DNA of 64,000 bases from positions 27,018,402 to 27,082,401 of the forward strand of contig NC_088301.1 in the NCBI RefSeq assembly GCF_032854445.1, given 5' to 3'. The position numbers and the translations under genes are program-made. The stretch is from Liolophura sinensis (lineage: Eukaryota; Mollusca; Polyplacophora; Chitonida; Chitonidae). Below the pieces are notes generated by a model that was not told where the DNA came from, did not search any database, and saw nothing but the letters and a program-made list of their open reading frames with translations. Each line of letters opens with the position of its first letter. The first letter of the stretch is position 1. Of this stretch, positions 1-13,200 are shown piece after piece.

Positions 1-3000
1 GCTCTACTAGCTTGATCATGCATCTGTGCATTGTGCATAGTTATGTTTACGCAAACGTTTGCTTTAGGTAACAATAGCAACGCGTTGCGTATGGGTTCCT
101 GCTAAGTGCAACAAGAATCCAATAAGCCACTGATCCCTGTCATTGTCACTTACCTACAAAGGAAGAAGAGAGAAAAAAAAGGTCATCAGAAACGTTTGGA
201 GCTTCTCCATTCACTCATCAGGAATGTTAAATATTTTAAATGTATCCAGCATTAAACGATTCGGACTCAATTTGGAGTCCGCTCCTAATAAGTATTTATG
301 TGTAATCGTAAGTACTTGTTCAACCCCTGGAATTCTTGACATACACATGCTAGATGTGAACAAAGTCAGAGCCTCTTGATATCTCTAAATGTACCTGGTA
401 CCATAGTCTGGCCTTTCTTGTACCTACAACAAAAACCTGGTGGTTTTTATTTATATTTGCCTGAGATGAATAGCACACGAACCCATCTTACATGTGCACA
501 TGATGTGCATTTGTTTGTATTTTAGCCTCTAGGAAAAGTTTCTTTGAAAAAGGGCAAAACGTATAAGTTAAAGTATGACTTTGTAATTGGGTGTGCGTGC
601 CTTCTTAGTGACTAAATCAGGAAAATCTCCTATTCAAAGATCATGTTTTAGAAGAAGGCTCTTCAAATTCACAGCGATTGTCAGTTCAGAAATTCCACCA
701 TATATTTGCAGACTGGCACAGGCTTGCAGCCCTAATCTTGCACTCGCTCCCAGTCAAACGCACGCAGCTTAAGTGGACAGCCTAAATGGAACCTCCTCCT
801 CTCCCGTGATTTTCTTTGATCCCAAATTAATTTTGCAGTCGGGGCCGGACAGGTAATACCCACTTCAGTGTCCAATAAGGGGATCACTGTTGTTTGTTTG
901 GAGATATTACCTTCCCGCACCCGTTGCGTAATGTGTACTTTGAAGTGACAAGCAGTTTGAATTAATGATCCATCTGGATTCTCCGCGCACTGAGCTCTTC
1001 CGCCGAAGTCGCTATATACTGCGATCCATTTGAAATGGCAGAATAGATTTCAGTAATCTTTAATAATGGGCATTACGTCCCCAGGATGTGAGGAGATGAA
1101 AGGGGGAAGGTGACCGATGCTAGCTGTGCACACCGGCGCCTCGAGGGCACATACACCATTGCTATCAACTCATCGCTTTTGATGCGTGACCGTCTCATGA
1201 TGTTTCCGAGGCAATGAAATAAAAAAATAAGAACTGGACATGTGACTTCTGTACACCTGACACTGTGATCCCATTGTCCACTTCAAGGCTTTCAATAAGC
1301 CATCACCTGTCACTAGTGTAGCGTCTTGTGGAATTAGTAATGTGATCAAGATGTATTACGAGAGCCTTATTTAAAACAGGCCTGTACAAGTTGTCAACGG
1401 TAAACGATCAGGTGGCACGATGTTCTTTTTTGCTTATCTATGCCGATCAAAGCCGACAGAACACAAAGAGGTCACTTAATTGATCCAGACATAGGGCTAT
1501 TTGTTTGGATTTTTCTTGACCAAATTACAGGTAGTGATGTAACAAGCATTACGTAAACTTCTACCGAAAACAAATTGTTTGACAAAGCAAAACACATTGC
1601 AAAACTGGCTCCAATTTGCTCTTGGTATGCTCCAATTTGCCCTTGATCCCTTCCATATTTCCCCTAGGCTACCTTCATGATGGCTTGCCTTATAGACTGT
1701 TTTTGCAAAAAAAAAATACACCCTGTTGGTACTTTAGCTTCCAGATTTTGAGAGACGTAAATTACATCTGAGAATCTATGGGCTTCGTTACTCACTTATT
1801 TTGGTGTAGGAGGAAAATGCCCCCAAATGCTCGCATTTCTGCATGGTTAGGTCCATGTGACGGTTTAGATCCTGTTCGAGCTAGTATTTCTAGATCTGTA
1901 TCTGTGGGATATCTTTTCCCGCGGAAAGGGGTCCAAGCTGGGTTGACCATTGTTTTCCCGTAATACATTACCACTTTGCACTAAAATTGTCCCAGGAAAG
2001 AAGGAATGAACAGTTAACTACCTGTGCAGCTTTCGCTCGAATGCCTCTTGGCAGGAAAGGTTTATCGTTGTCTTCAAATTGTAGAGAGGCGGAAAGGAAT
2101 CCGTATTGCCGTTACATCGTAAATTAGAACAAAACTCCTATTTGATATACTAGGATTCTCTCGCGTAGATTGAATACAACTGCCTGCAACATGACCATGC
2201 ACATATGTAAGGTTAATAAATAATAAATGTTATATTGGCAGCATGCGAAAATCATATTTAAGTCAACGAAACAAATTGCCGATATGCAGGCACAAATTAA
2301 TCTGGACAGAATCCCCCTGTAACGCTGTCAAACCATAGAGATACCCATCGCAGCTAAAAAGATCTTGATTCAATAACTTTCATTATTAAAACCATTTCAT
2401 CGTTACATTTTTTTTTCATTTGTAAGGTGTTAGTAGGCCAAAAAAAAAAAGAAGAAAGCCCATGTTTGGATGGTAGTTTTTTCAGAGGTTAAGTCAATTT
2501 GAACCAAGCTGTATTAAATGACAAAAAATATAAGACTTGTTTGTGTTCTGTTGTTTACATACCGCCCTTTCGTGAATACAACTTCATGTAGGAACAAGGA
2601 CCTCATACGATCCACTGAAACTGCCAAAATGCACAATATAGGTAAACACAATGCTCGGTATCTCAATACAGAACTTACTTTTTACCATATATATATATAT
2701 ACCAAATATTCTGTGTATTTTGCTACACCTGTATATTATTCATTATATTGAATCTGAACTGCCGTGGTTGATTTTTTTCTTTAGATGGATGCATTAATGA
2801 AAAATATTGATTTGTAATAAGTAGATTAATGAGCCAGATTGTATGTACATGTATTTAATAAATAAAACGTGCCAATAGATTTTAGAATCTTTCCTAGCTG
2901 TGTTGTCTTGTTTAGTGTATTATTTGTATTTTGCCCGATGGATGGAAAGCTGTATGTTTGGATTCGTCTTAGATGTCTGATATTTCGACCCGTTATTGTG

Positions 3001-3216
3001 AATATTTTTTGTGTTAATTCACTTACTGCCAAAAATGTTTTCATTTTGATCATTTGCTATATATACTACTAAAATACTGTCTCCGCTTGGAAGGCCGCGA
3101 GTTTTCATTGCAAGCACTGTCTAGTTTCTGGTATGATAGAGGTACATTTCTAAGGTGCTTGGTCTGGTGACAGTCTCGATGGCATTTACAGGGTAGCCAA
3201 ACTGAGCAGATTGGAT
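1..3216. other. Non-coding stretch, no recognisable gene
   Basis: I see no convincing exon here. All open frames are short (at most about 78 codons), lack splice-site context and have no recognisable domains. The DNA is AT-rich with scattered homopolymers (T-rich near 2407, A-rich near 2440) and a short TA run near 2684-2700. It may be intergenic or lie within an intron of a gene outside the window. Confidence 0.6.
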
Positions 3217-3224
3217 AAAACGCT

Positions 3225-3494
3225 CGTTTTATTTTTTTATGTCATTGGTGTTTTACGCCGTACTCAAGAATATTTCACTTATACGACGGCGGCCAGCATT
3301 ATGGTGGGTGGAAACTGGGCAGAGCCCGGGGGAAACCCACGACCATCCGCAGGTTGCTGTCAGACCTTCCCATGTACGACCGGAGAGGAAGCCAACATGA
3401 CCTGGACTTGAACTTACAGCGACCGCATTGGTGAGAGATTCCTGGGTCATTATGCTGCGCTAGCACGCTAACCATCTGAGCCACGGAGGCCCCC
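3225..3494 (-). mobile_element. SINE family A, full-length copy with TSD
   Basis: The tRNA-like head is at the right end (reverse complement of GGGGGCCTCCGTGGCTCAGA) and the conserved tail at the left (TTGGTGTTTTACGCCGTACT). The body holds the diagnostic segment TTCACTTATACGACGGCGGC. The flanks carry a direct repeat AAAACGCT at 3217-3224 and 3495-3502, extending to 11 bp with one mismatch, as expected of a target-site duplication. The head contains A-box-like and B-box-like (GAGTTCAAGTCC) RNA polymerase III promoter elements in the family consensus. Confidence 0.9.
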
Positions 3495-4149
3495 AAAACG
3501 CTTGTCTCTCCATGGCTAGGACAAGCGAGGTGCTGTTTCCAGCCCGGCCATGGACAGAGAATTTGCAGATTCACCCGCTCGCAAATATTCTTGTGGCCTT
3601 TCACGGTGACAACAACCTGTCTACAACACCCGTGTGTCCGTTTGCCCTGTCGAACGTTCATTGAATACCACTTGTGTCCCGCCATTTTGACGCACTGTTT
3701 TCTGTGTACGTCCCACTTCAAAAAGTTCGTCGGTACTCGTCCAAGGTCGGTGGTTTACTTCGCGAGCACTCCGGCTTCCTTCATCCATAAATCTGCCCGA
3801 CATCTTATAACTGAGTGAAATCTCTTGACATGGAGTTAAAAAAACAATCAAATCAAATAAACTGATGCTATTTTCCACGTGTGTTTTTTATGGCAGGAAC
3901 TTTTTCGGTCCCGACTAATGATGTATTTGTTAATTTGCATAGGCCACAAATTCAAAATAAATTTCGGTTCAGTATGCACTAGAAGTACATGCAGGAATAT
4001 GCCACTGGAATTTGAAATTACGTAGAACTGAATTAATAATTCTTCAGCGGAGATTTCTTACATTATGGGAACACAAGATTACAGTATTAGGGTCTCTTTC
4101 TCAACCAGGGCAGTGGTCGCCGCTATGGTAGGATACCGTGTACGTGTTT

Positions 4150-4262
4150 CATTGTGACTATTTTTTTATTTATTTATTAGACTGGTGTTTGACTAGGTTC
4201 TCATGACTATTTCGCTTATATACGAAGAACTTTAGGCTTATGGTGGGGAAACTGCATGAACG
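4150..4262 (-). mobile_element. Degenerate SINE A tail fragment
   Basis: A T-rich/TTTA start is followed by a diverged version of the SINE A body (ACTGGTGTTTGACTAGG, then TTTCGCTTATATACGAAG, then GCTTATGGTGGGGAAAC). It is older than the other A copies and stands just outside the SINE B copy that follows. The 3503-4149 interval between it and the preceding SINE shows nothing recognisable. Confidence 0.6.
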
Positions 4263-4275
4263 TATTAATCTACAG

Positions 4276-4689
4276 GCCTATTCAGTGGCCTAGTGTTTAG
4301 AGCGTTTGCCTCGAAGTCGCGGAGACCGGCATGGGATCAAACCCGGGTCGGATCATATCAAAGACTTTCAAAATGGCACTTGTTGCTTGAAGTTTAGCAC
4401 TGAGAGGTTAGAACAAGGCTCTAAATTGTGACACCGGGCCCGGGTGTCATTGGCATGATGCTTCAGTGGCGGCAGCACATTGGGGACATGGACTCCACAA
4501 GAAGACACAGTATAGGCCCTATGTACACACACATAGTGACTCCTTCAGTGGTGGCAGCACGCTGGGGACATGGACTCCACAAGAAGACACAGTATAGGCC
4601 CTATGTACACACACATAGTAGCTCCTCGGCGTCACAAGGCTGACGATAGTTAAGTATACGACGTAAAACTCAAACATATACATGCATAC
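4276..4689 (+). mobile_element. SINE family B, with internal duplication and TSD
   Basis: The tRNA-like head (GTGGCCTAGTGTTTAGAGCG, then a B-box-like GGGATCAAACCC) is followed by CGGGTCGGATCATATCAAAG, a body, and a tail ending TACGACGTAAAACTC. The flanking direct repeat ATTAATCTACAG / ATTAACCTACAG (4264-4275 and 4690-4701, one mismatch) is a credible target-site duplication. The body holds an internal tandem duplication of 82 bp. The related copy near 48062 has a single unit, so the duplication probably arose in this copy or its source. Confidence 0.8.
4461..4624 (+). repeat. 82-bp tandem duplication inside SINE B
   Basis: Two nearly identical units begin with CTTCAGTGG at 4461 and 4543. They share CATGGACTCCACAAGAAGAC and TAGGCCCTATGTACACACAC with very few differences. 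Confidence 0.85.
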
Positions 4690-4701
4690 ATTAACCTACA
4701 G

Positions 4702-6565
4702 TTTGTGGATGCATTCTTGAGCACTGCGTAAACCACTAATTAAAGAACAAAACAAACCACATAGTTTATGCATATTATGTAGAACATTTGGTCGGTTAGG
4801 ACCCACTCAGAATTTTTTAAAGTTCATACAGATCATTTGATGCCCATAGAGTCACCGTTCGTGTCTCGGTTTCTTTTTAGGGCTTTATTTTTTAGATTTC
4901 AGCGTCTGGCGCACATGCTTTACAAGCCGCTGTTCCTTGTAATTGCACGAACGAAATCCGCATTATATATTGAAGTCTAGAGTCTTGCGCGCATTTTTTA
5001 TTTTTTGTCCTGGTCAGCAGAGCGTACTGAACGCGAACCGCCGTATGTTTTTCTCACTTGCTTGGCTATAAATAGCACGTCTCCAGAACATTGAGGTTTG
5101 TAGATAAGCAAAGGTAAACACCGTCAAAGAAGGCGTAAGCATTGATTCGATTCCGTCATAACTAAAGAATTTCTTTAAAATATATTTTATGAGGTATTAA
5201 AGATGAAGTATAGCCATACACGGCTTTCTATAATATATATAGGCCCTACTTGGAGACGCTTTATGCGGTTTCGTTTATTTTATTCGCAGAATGTTTACAG
5301 CACGGGTTAATCTTTAAAGATTTCTCTCAAACACCAATAAACAGATAAGATCGGCTGTGCTTTGAAGCTCCGGCTGTTTACTTATACCCTATTCTATCTA
5401 GGGCACAGTGACCTGAAGTCTCATAAATTTCCTATAGTGGGTACAGAGGTACTTGACAAGCAAATATATTGCCAAACAAACCAGGCGGGAGTGAATTTAT
5501 GACTTCACGATAAACTTTAAGCTATGGATGCATGGATTTATAAGCAAGGCTGGACAGTGTGCGTTGTCAACCTGGAGTAGGCCTATTTTGTATGATAGAC
5601 ATGCACTTACAGATTACAACTTCAGAAATGATGTAAAAGCTTTGCGATTTTATTCAGAAATATTCGCACATTAAATGTTTGTCAGTTGAATTGTAAGGGC
5701 ACCCATGTCCTTATTTGTGGGTGGGGGGAGCAAACCAGTTTGTGACGAACAAAACTACAAAAAAAAATGGTTTTCTGCATATATAGAAGAAATACAATGC
5801 ATGGTGTGGCATTCTATTAACGGCAGTAGTGATGCGTTTGTACCAAATCATACACAGTCATGCATTACAAGGTTGTTGATGTAGATCCGGTTTCTTTCCT
5901 TACGACATATTATGCATGTATAAATAATGTTTACACACTGAAATGAACCATGAAGACACACGCAAGCGTCTTCGGGGAAGGGAGGGTGCAAAATAAAAAC
6001 AAAAGAGCGGTGGGTGGTCAATGTACCAACTGGGATACAATGTTGTATGTATCTCAGGTACCGTTAAAGGTTGCAGGCCCCAAAAGGATTCCCACCCTCC
6101 ACCCCGCCCCCCAACTATGTAGGTGAACCGGCGGACTTTCTCACGCCGTAGGTGTGTGGGGTGGGGTGGGGTGGTATTAATCGTAATTGCCCACCTCAAT
6201 TTAGCAAATCATCGAAAGGAAATATATGAAAATTCAACAATCCGCATCGTTCAACTTTTTACTGACTTACATATTGGCCTGTTATTTGCTTTCATTCGCT
6301 TACACTGAGCAAACTCCAACTCCGAACATAAGGTTTGAAAGCTAGCTTTGTTTATCTTGACGGAAACAATTTAGCGAAGAATTTAGATAAAAACCTCTCT
6401 TGGACTGATTCAAAAATAAAGATATCACAGAATGACAAAAAAAATGTTTATCTCACGCATTCGCGAAAAGCTAAAGCGTATATCAATTTGGGTCAGAATG
6501 TTTGTGTGCAGGATTATCGGCGCCTAAATTTGCACATATTTAACGATTTCCTTTACTCAGATTGG
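4702..6565. other. Non-coding stretch with a G-rich tract
   Basis: No coding potential is evident. The only marked feature is a run of GGGGT units at about 6157-6174 on the + strand, facing a C-rich tract at about 6096-6112. These could form quadruplex or i-motif structures. Confidence 0.5.
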
Positions 6566-6722
6566 GACCACTTCGGTGGCCTAATGGATAGAGCACTTGA
6601 AGGCATGGGCTCGCCCTGCCACAACAACACACAGTATATATACACACACACCAAAAGACTCCTTGTCATATGACAAATGTTAAGTACGACGTTAAACCCC
6701 AAGCGTACATACGTATACACAT
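6566..6722 (+). mobile_element. SINE family B, internally deleted copy
   Basis: The head (CTTCGGTGGCCTAATGGATA) and the tail (GTACGACGTTAAACCCCAAG) are present, but most of the body is missing compared with the 48062 copy. The flanks ACTCAGATTGG (6555-6565) and ACTCTGATTGG (6723-6733) differ at one position and fit a target-site duplication. Confidence 0.75.
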
Positions 6723-7650
6723 ACTCTGATTGGTCTCTGATTGTAATAATTGCTTCTAGATATCGTATGATTGTGATGAAAATATTGTGTGCAGATACAT
6801 TTGATTACCCATCAGATAAATTTTGAAAACCAGCTTGTTCCACGCAAAAGTTTTGCATATTTCGCCGTTTCTTCTTATTATTATTGGTGATAGTGATAAT
6901 ATAACTCTATATATACATTGATAGCTTGTGAACTATAGATTTAAAATGTTACAAATAATTGGGTTGTCGAAAGAAATCTTTTCCCAGATATTAACTCTTT
7001 CATTGAAATTTGGCTAAAGAGTCCATACCTTGCCAAACAAAGGAGACAAACATGGTTCCCAGAAATCTCATCGAAGGAAACGCAGGTGTCAAGTTAAAAG
7101 ACAAAGGGTAATGTACCTGTGGATTTTGAGCTGCAGATGTAGGTGTGTAAAGTCTTGTACCAACCTGTAACATCTATCACACCTGTCGGGGGTAATCGGA
7201 ACACTGATTGCAACTGACCACCCGATCATCAGGTAACAGCATGGGTATAATCTGCCTTCCGGATTAACGCGCTGATTATACCTGATGGTGCAGGTAGCCA
7301 TAGGTGAGATTTGAGAAATTGTGAAATTTTAATATAGATCGAAATCGGACATAGGTCAAAAACTCCACAGGACCCTGACTTTTAGAACCTTAAACATCAC
7401 ATCTGTTCGCAGTCGCTTTGAAGTTACCGTCTGTGGGATTAAAGCTTTATAGCTTCTGTATATAGACCGGGACTAGACAGGTATATCCCCTTAAGGCATG
7501 TGTTTTAACGGACACATCCATAGTCCAAACAGAGGGATGGGATTAGTACTGTTTACTATGCTGACATTATGTAATGTTATTGTGGGTGTAATGGTATTTA
7601 CAAACACAACACATTAATGGAGAGCCATCACTGAGACCTGCCTTTGCGAG

Positions 7651-7653
<3 letters not shown>

Positions 7654-7739
<86 letters not shown>
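7654..7739. repeat. (TA)n microsatellite
   Basis: An uninterrupted TA run of about 86 bp. The Tyr/Ile repeat peptide in the overlapping open frame is an artefact of it. The surrounding 6734-8065 holds no recognisable gene. Confidence 0.95.
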
Positions 7740-7742
<3 letters not shown>

Positions 7743-8065
7743 TGAAAGGTAACAACAGGACTACTGTTACTTCAAAAAACATCACCGGAATGGAAACAGA
7801 ATTGTTTATTTTTTCTTTGATTGATAGATGTGACAAAGCCAAGAGCCATTCATATATACATAGACTCTGATTTAAAAAAATAAAGATGTTTACCTTATGT
7901 TTTGAAGCTGTGTTTTTTTTTAAAGACGAGTAAATGTGTTTTTGGTTAAAAGAACGGTCTGTACACGTTTGCAAGCAAGAATTCAACATAAACCCCTTTA
8001 AGATAAACGGGATAGGTGTACGGTTATGCACCAGAAGGAAGCATGAATGGGAAACAAAAAGACAT

Positions 8066-8330
8066 TCTCGTCGTTTAACGTCGTACTTAGCAATTTTTCA
8101 GTCATATGACGACGAAGGAATCCATAGAGTGCATGTAACATGCCTCCTTGTTGCAGGAGGGATTTCCACCGCTATTTTATCTAGTGCTGCTTCACTGAGA
8201 CGCCTTACCGAAGGCAAGTAAGTTGCCCTGACCGAGCCATTATACTGATACAGGTCAACCAGTTGTTGCAATATCCCCTTCATGCTGAACGCCAAGAGAG
8301 GAAGTCACAACTTCCTCTTTAAAGGTCACA
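8066..8330 (-). mobile_element. SINE family C copy
   Basis: Read on the + strand, it runs from a tail-complement (GTTTAACGTCGTACTTAGCA) through the body landmarks CATATGACGACGAAGGAATC and CATGCTGAACGCCAAGAG to AACTTCCTCTTTAAAGG. The same order occurs at 27766 and 43361. The 43361 copy places the tRNA-like head at the right end, so the element reads on the - strand. The head is missing here. Confidence 0.8.
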
Positions 8331-8606
8331 TCTATTAAGAGCCACATATTTTAATAAATGCCTTGCAGACACAAGATATTACAGATATATTTTAAAAATG
8401 GGGATAAAAAAAACTGGGGAAAAGTACACCTAAATGTATTGCAGACAGCTGAAAGAAGTCTGAAGACAAGATATTGCAGACAACGGGGAAAAGTGTGAAT
8501 AAACACACAAATATATTACACACTAGAAAGAACCATAGTATTACAGAAACTCGAAAAACGTGTCAAGAACCAGAATTTGGAACGCAAGCGAAAAGTAGGC
8601 CGATGA

Positions 8607-8761
8607 TTTATTTATTTGTTTATTTGATTGCTGTTTTACGCTTTACTCAAGAATATTTCACTTATACGACGGCGGCCAGCATTATGGTGGGAGGAAATCG
8701 GGCAGAGCACGGGGGAAACTCACGACCAACCGTAGATTCCTGGCAGACCTTCAGACTTACG
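8607..8761 (-). mobile_element. SINE A, 5'-truncated copy with TSD
   Basis: TTTATTT units and the family tail (GCTGTTTTACGCTTTACTCA) are followed by the body up to the region CAGACCTTC, where the element stops before the tRNA-like head. The flanks GTAGGCCGATGA (8595-8606) and GTAGGCCTATGA (8762-8773) form a 12-bp duplication with one mismatch. The truncation therefore happened at insertion. Confidence 0.85.
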
Positions 8762-9959
8762 GTAGGCCTATGAAGAACTATACAAATGTTATTACGGGCA
8801 ATACTAGTGTTCATATTTTCCAGGTGGGTTTATCGAGATTTTGAAATTGTTAAGAATGAATTTTTTTTGCGGGACGTGAGGTGTAATATTTGTATGTCCA
8901 AAAGGGTCATTGACCGCTATGAATTTTGACACATCGTGTCCATATTAATATTTTATCAGTTTCAGGCCACCAAGGACTCATACAAAAGACCTGGAATCTG
9001 GGCCACGCTTTAAATATAAATCATTTAAGAGATTTTAAGTATACCTTGTGTTGAATGAAAAAAGTTGTATAGAGTATACACACTGTATAAACGCAAAGTT
9101 TAGTTCAATGGCTAAATATAAACGACCTAGTCTCCAGACTGGCCATCTAATTCATACATTCGTGTGGGAGGTCATTGCGGAGAACCATGACCATAAGTAA
9201 TGCATACAATGTGGAATTCGCAAGTCTGTAATTTGTATCCCTGTATAGGGGGGCAAATGTTAAAGCGTGCATATATATATGATCAGGTAGAGACGACAGT
9301 CCGCTGGGTGACCCTTCCTTAAGCTGCCAACACTTTCATCTGACCGCCTACACCCATCCATAAAGTGATCATGATGGGTCAGTACAGATAAACTGTCGCA
9401 CCTAATCGCCTTAAGATCTTCCTGAAATTCTTTAATGCATGCACAGGTGAGTTCGTTTATGCGGTGAGAAATACTTACGCCGTATAACTGTGAATAAAAG
9501 AACAATATATGGGATTAATAAATGTGTATTTTTATGCCTTTCTTTTGATGCTATATGGAAATTTAAACACTATAATGTTTAAATGTCAGTAATTAATAAA
9601 GAATTTGCCTGTTAACTGTTCACAATGCTGATTGTTAGTTTTGCACCCATATTTGAAGTTAAACTCTATACTTATTCATTCGACACCTATATGCGTATAC
9701 CAATATACTAACATGCGTCAGGTTTTATTCCTGTCTTTATTGGATACATCGTTGCTTGGATGATTCAGTGAAGACCAACATTGTCTATCGGTGATCATAT
9801 TAAAAACCACATGTACAACGACGATATAGAAAAGTAACAAAAGAAAAAAAAACACTGAAAGTAATCTGCTTATATATGAATAACTATGTTTTTAATATAA
9901 CGATGTTGATAAGTACAAAATAATATGACAAAAGTAAGGGTCAAAGATCAATGTAAATA

Positions 9960-10048
9960 TTTATTTATTTATTTGATTGGTGTTTTACGCCGTACTCAAG
10001 AATATTTCACTTATACGACGGCGGCCAGCAATATGGTGGGAGGAAACC
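9960..10048 (-). mobile_element. SINE A, very short 5'-truncated copy with perfect TSD
   Basis: Only about 89 bp of the 3' end of the family is present, from the TTTA repeats through GACGGCGGCCAGCAATATGG. It is bounded by a perfect 12-bp duplication TCAATGTAAATA at 9948-9959 and 10049-10060. This fits aborted target-primed reverse transcription. Confidence 0.9.
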
Positions 10049-10171
10049 TCAATGTAAATACAACCAATATCATAACATGCACATCCTATAACGAATATGG
10101 TACGGTAGTTAACAATGTGACATTAACCTTTTTTCTATAAATGAAATACTAATATTTAATCTTTATGTATT

Positions 10172-10221
10172 GATGATAAAACAATTATCATCATGATGAT
10201 AAAACAATTCGTTTTATCATC
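10172..10221. repeat. Direct repeat plus perfect hairpin
   Basis: GATGATAAAAC occurs twice (10172-10182 and 10195-10205). The second copy is followed by its exact reverse complement GTTTTATCATC at 10211-10221 with a 5-base loop. Between the direct repeats lies the 14-bp palindrome ATCATCATGATGAT (10187-10200). The function is unknown and it may be a decayed fold-back element. Confidence 0.8.
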
Positions 10222-10229
10222 ACAGAGTA

Positions 10230-13200
10230 AGAATGAAACTATAATGCAGCATTGCCGAAGAAAGACGATCTGCACCGGAAAGTCATTTATTCCCACAGGT
10301 TCGTATTCATTTTGTTATCTTCGTACAGCTTATCAGGTCTGTTGTCACAAGTATATACAGTAATTATGTATGGTTTGTTTGTTCCTGCCATTTTAAAAGA
10401 TAACGGCGTGTGATGTGGTGAGCTAGCAAATTTTTGCGGAGACAGCTGGAAATTGTTAGGCGTCCGAAAGCACTACCATAAGGTGCTGATTTGCTTAACG
10501 ATAACGTGTAATATGGAATGGTTTGTAATGGGTTGTAAATGAAAGGCCGATGCTATCAACATAAGTTAATTGAAGTTTTACAGACTGAAATACAAACTAA
10601 CTCTTAATTTCACACCCTGCGGTTGTGATGTCGATTTGTAGGGTCTGGGCGTTCTGTGGAGTTATAGCGTTATTAACCCTATACTTCTGAGCAGAATCAG
10701 AGCATCTTATCCGGGACACCATCAAAGTCTATCTGCTATATCTATAATTCAGAGGTGCTAAATTTAATAGACAACTATATCATGAAGTCGGTACCCGTGA
10801 AATTTAAAACAAATTTTTCTTCTTGCTTACTTTGTTCTTGCTTACTTTGAGGGATCGCTGGCGATCATCTACACTGATAAGTCAACGTTAATATGACGTG
10901 TATAATGTATTTTCTTTAACGACAAAAGGAGAAATTTCTGTATTAATATGATAATGTCGCGTATTTATTATTCAAAGCACAGCCTACCGACAAAATATCC
11001 GCTGTGGATAAAGATGTGATATCAGTTGACCGTGTCATCGTGTTAGCTCAATGACAATCATCGATCTAGTCTATCGAAGTCTATATTTATCATATATACA
11101 TACTTACGTAGGCATTTCTCGCCGTAAAGATTTATTTTGGCTAAAACCCATAAAGCAGTGTAGTGATTGCTGTGCTAATACAAAACGTCATTTTTCATCA
11201 TGTCATCATGCAGTGAGGGTTATTCGAAGCTCGTCATAAAATGTAGTTACACAATAAAGGGGTGAGGCTGAGGAGTTGTGGGAAGCGAGCTGCTGCCCTA
11301 TATTTTTTGCCATACTTGAATCTATTGGGCTCAAAACAGACAGCCGTCAACCAAAATGGAGGTACCAGATCAATAATCGCAATGCCTATCCCACCACCCC
11401 CCACCCACCCCCACCCCCACCCCCAAAATTAAGTTGTTTCACTTGCGAAGTTGTCGAAAACATGCGTGTTCGTTTTGATTTGTCATTCCGCGGTGAACCG
11501 AATGCAGTAATGCATTATAATCCCTAAACCAGCTATACGATTCCAAATTCTACAACGATAAACACGATCTGTGCTTGTTAGTGAACAGTTTTTGTACGTA
11601 CATGTATGCAGGGGTTTTGTGATTTTCTACTATATTTCAATCACCTACAACTTCCACTTTATTATGACAGTATTTAGGATACACGGTACAATAGAATCTA
11701 ATGTGTTTCCAGTGTTTGGCGATGCAATAATTAGCAATGTACAGAGGCAAGTAAATCAATCAAACATCAATAAATCAACAATGATCATAATTATTAACCA
11801 AAAGGCTAAATGCAAGTCGCTTGACTTGATTATTCAGTTGATCAGCAACTATTAACGACCCTGGATGATTGGTTATATATCGATACGTCAGACAGGTGCG
11901 CTTGTATATGTCAACTCATTGTCAAACTTAAACAATAGACAATTGAACATGATTCTTTGGGATAATGGTTCGATGTAAACCCATACCTGTATACGTTATA
12001 CACACTGATATATACGTTTTGGGTTTCCAATGTCAGAAAGGCGCAAGTAATGTTTTAGGCGTATACATTTAATCGGTATCTAAATCGTGTGCTATGAGTT
12101 GGGCTTACTAAAAACAGGTATCTAAGTTACGCTTTCATTGCAACTGTTCATATAATTACATAGCCAACCAGAATGCCACCAATAAACCATATGAGAGGGC
12201 GTCCTGTACGTGCATTATTCCAATGCTCATTTCCAAAGCAACTTAAAACACCAGTTCCCAAAGGAATACTGTGGGCCTCATATGTAACAATACAACTTAC
12301 AAGAGCAGTGTAACTCCGAAAAGCGAAAGGCTTTAGCTAATCAATGGGACACAAGGTAACCATACATATAAATAGTAAATAAAGCTGGTAATATTTAAGA
12401 AAAAAAAAAACGTCACCAGTTTTCAAATATATAGGGAAGACAGTCGATATTCGAAATAAGTGTATTCAATTTCAAACTCGCGGTCTGTGAATAATTTTAA
12501 GGTCGATTACAAATATGGATATCTCAGTCACGCTTTGACTGCAACTGTTCATAAAAGCGTCGTCTGAATGTAATGTGTATGGTTATTTAACACTCGTGTC
12601 AGCATTAACAATTTAATTGTTCAAACATACGATCAGATATGTAAGTGTCTATAAATTTGCTCACTAACCACACACACGAAATGTCACAGTCTTTTAGAGT
12701 ATGACATTGAACAGAGTGGAGATCAGCATTTATGTCCGTCAACTGCTAAAAACAGGTTTTATCTGCGTCAATGTCAAGAGCTACCACTAGTCGTTCAAAG
12801 TTGTCAGACGTCAGGCCATGTCATAAGGGTCTAATATGATGAAGTAGGTATGAAGTGGGCATCCCAAGAAGCCGTAGCCTCTCGTCACAGGTAAATCGCC
12901 TGGGGCTGTCAGACGAGGGGGCCTGGCAGGCCGGCCTGGACACATCACCGACCCAACACGCGTGGAGTTGGAATCCCGAGTGAACCCGGTTATCACATCA
13001 GGCTTTTTGAAGTAAACACAAAGACGTAACTACGTGAAATCAGGTCAAAGTGTGTTGCACAAATACGTAAAAAACATAAAGTGCAGGCTCATGGCAGTTT
13101 TTACTGAAACGTTCTATTTTGAAATCCCCCATACAGTGACAGAATTTGGGGTATATCTGCTACAGGCGTTTTATTTCTAGATTAAAACAGCAAATTGAAA

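Noticed and set aside
7567-8031. 154-codon - strand frame with a long Tyr/Ile repeat
   Set aside because: It is a translation of the (TA)n microsatellite with AT-rich flanks. The same applies to the Tyr/Ile-rich frames at 16841-17115 and 41385-41735.
12811-12996. Pro/Arg-rich - strand frame in a GC-rich patch
   Set aside because: Too short, no splice-site context and no recognisable domain.
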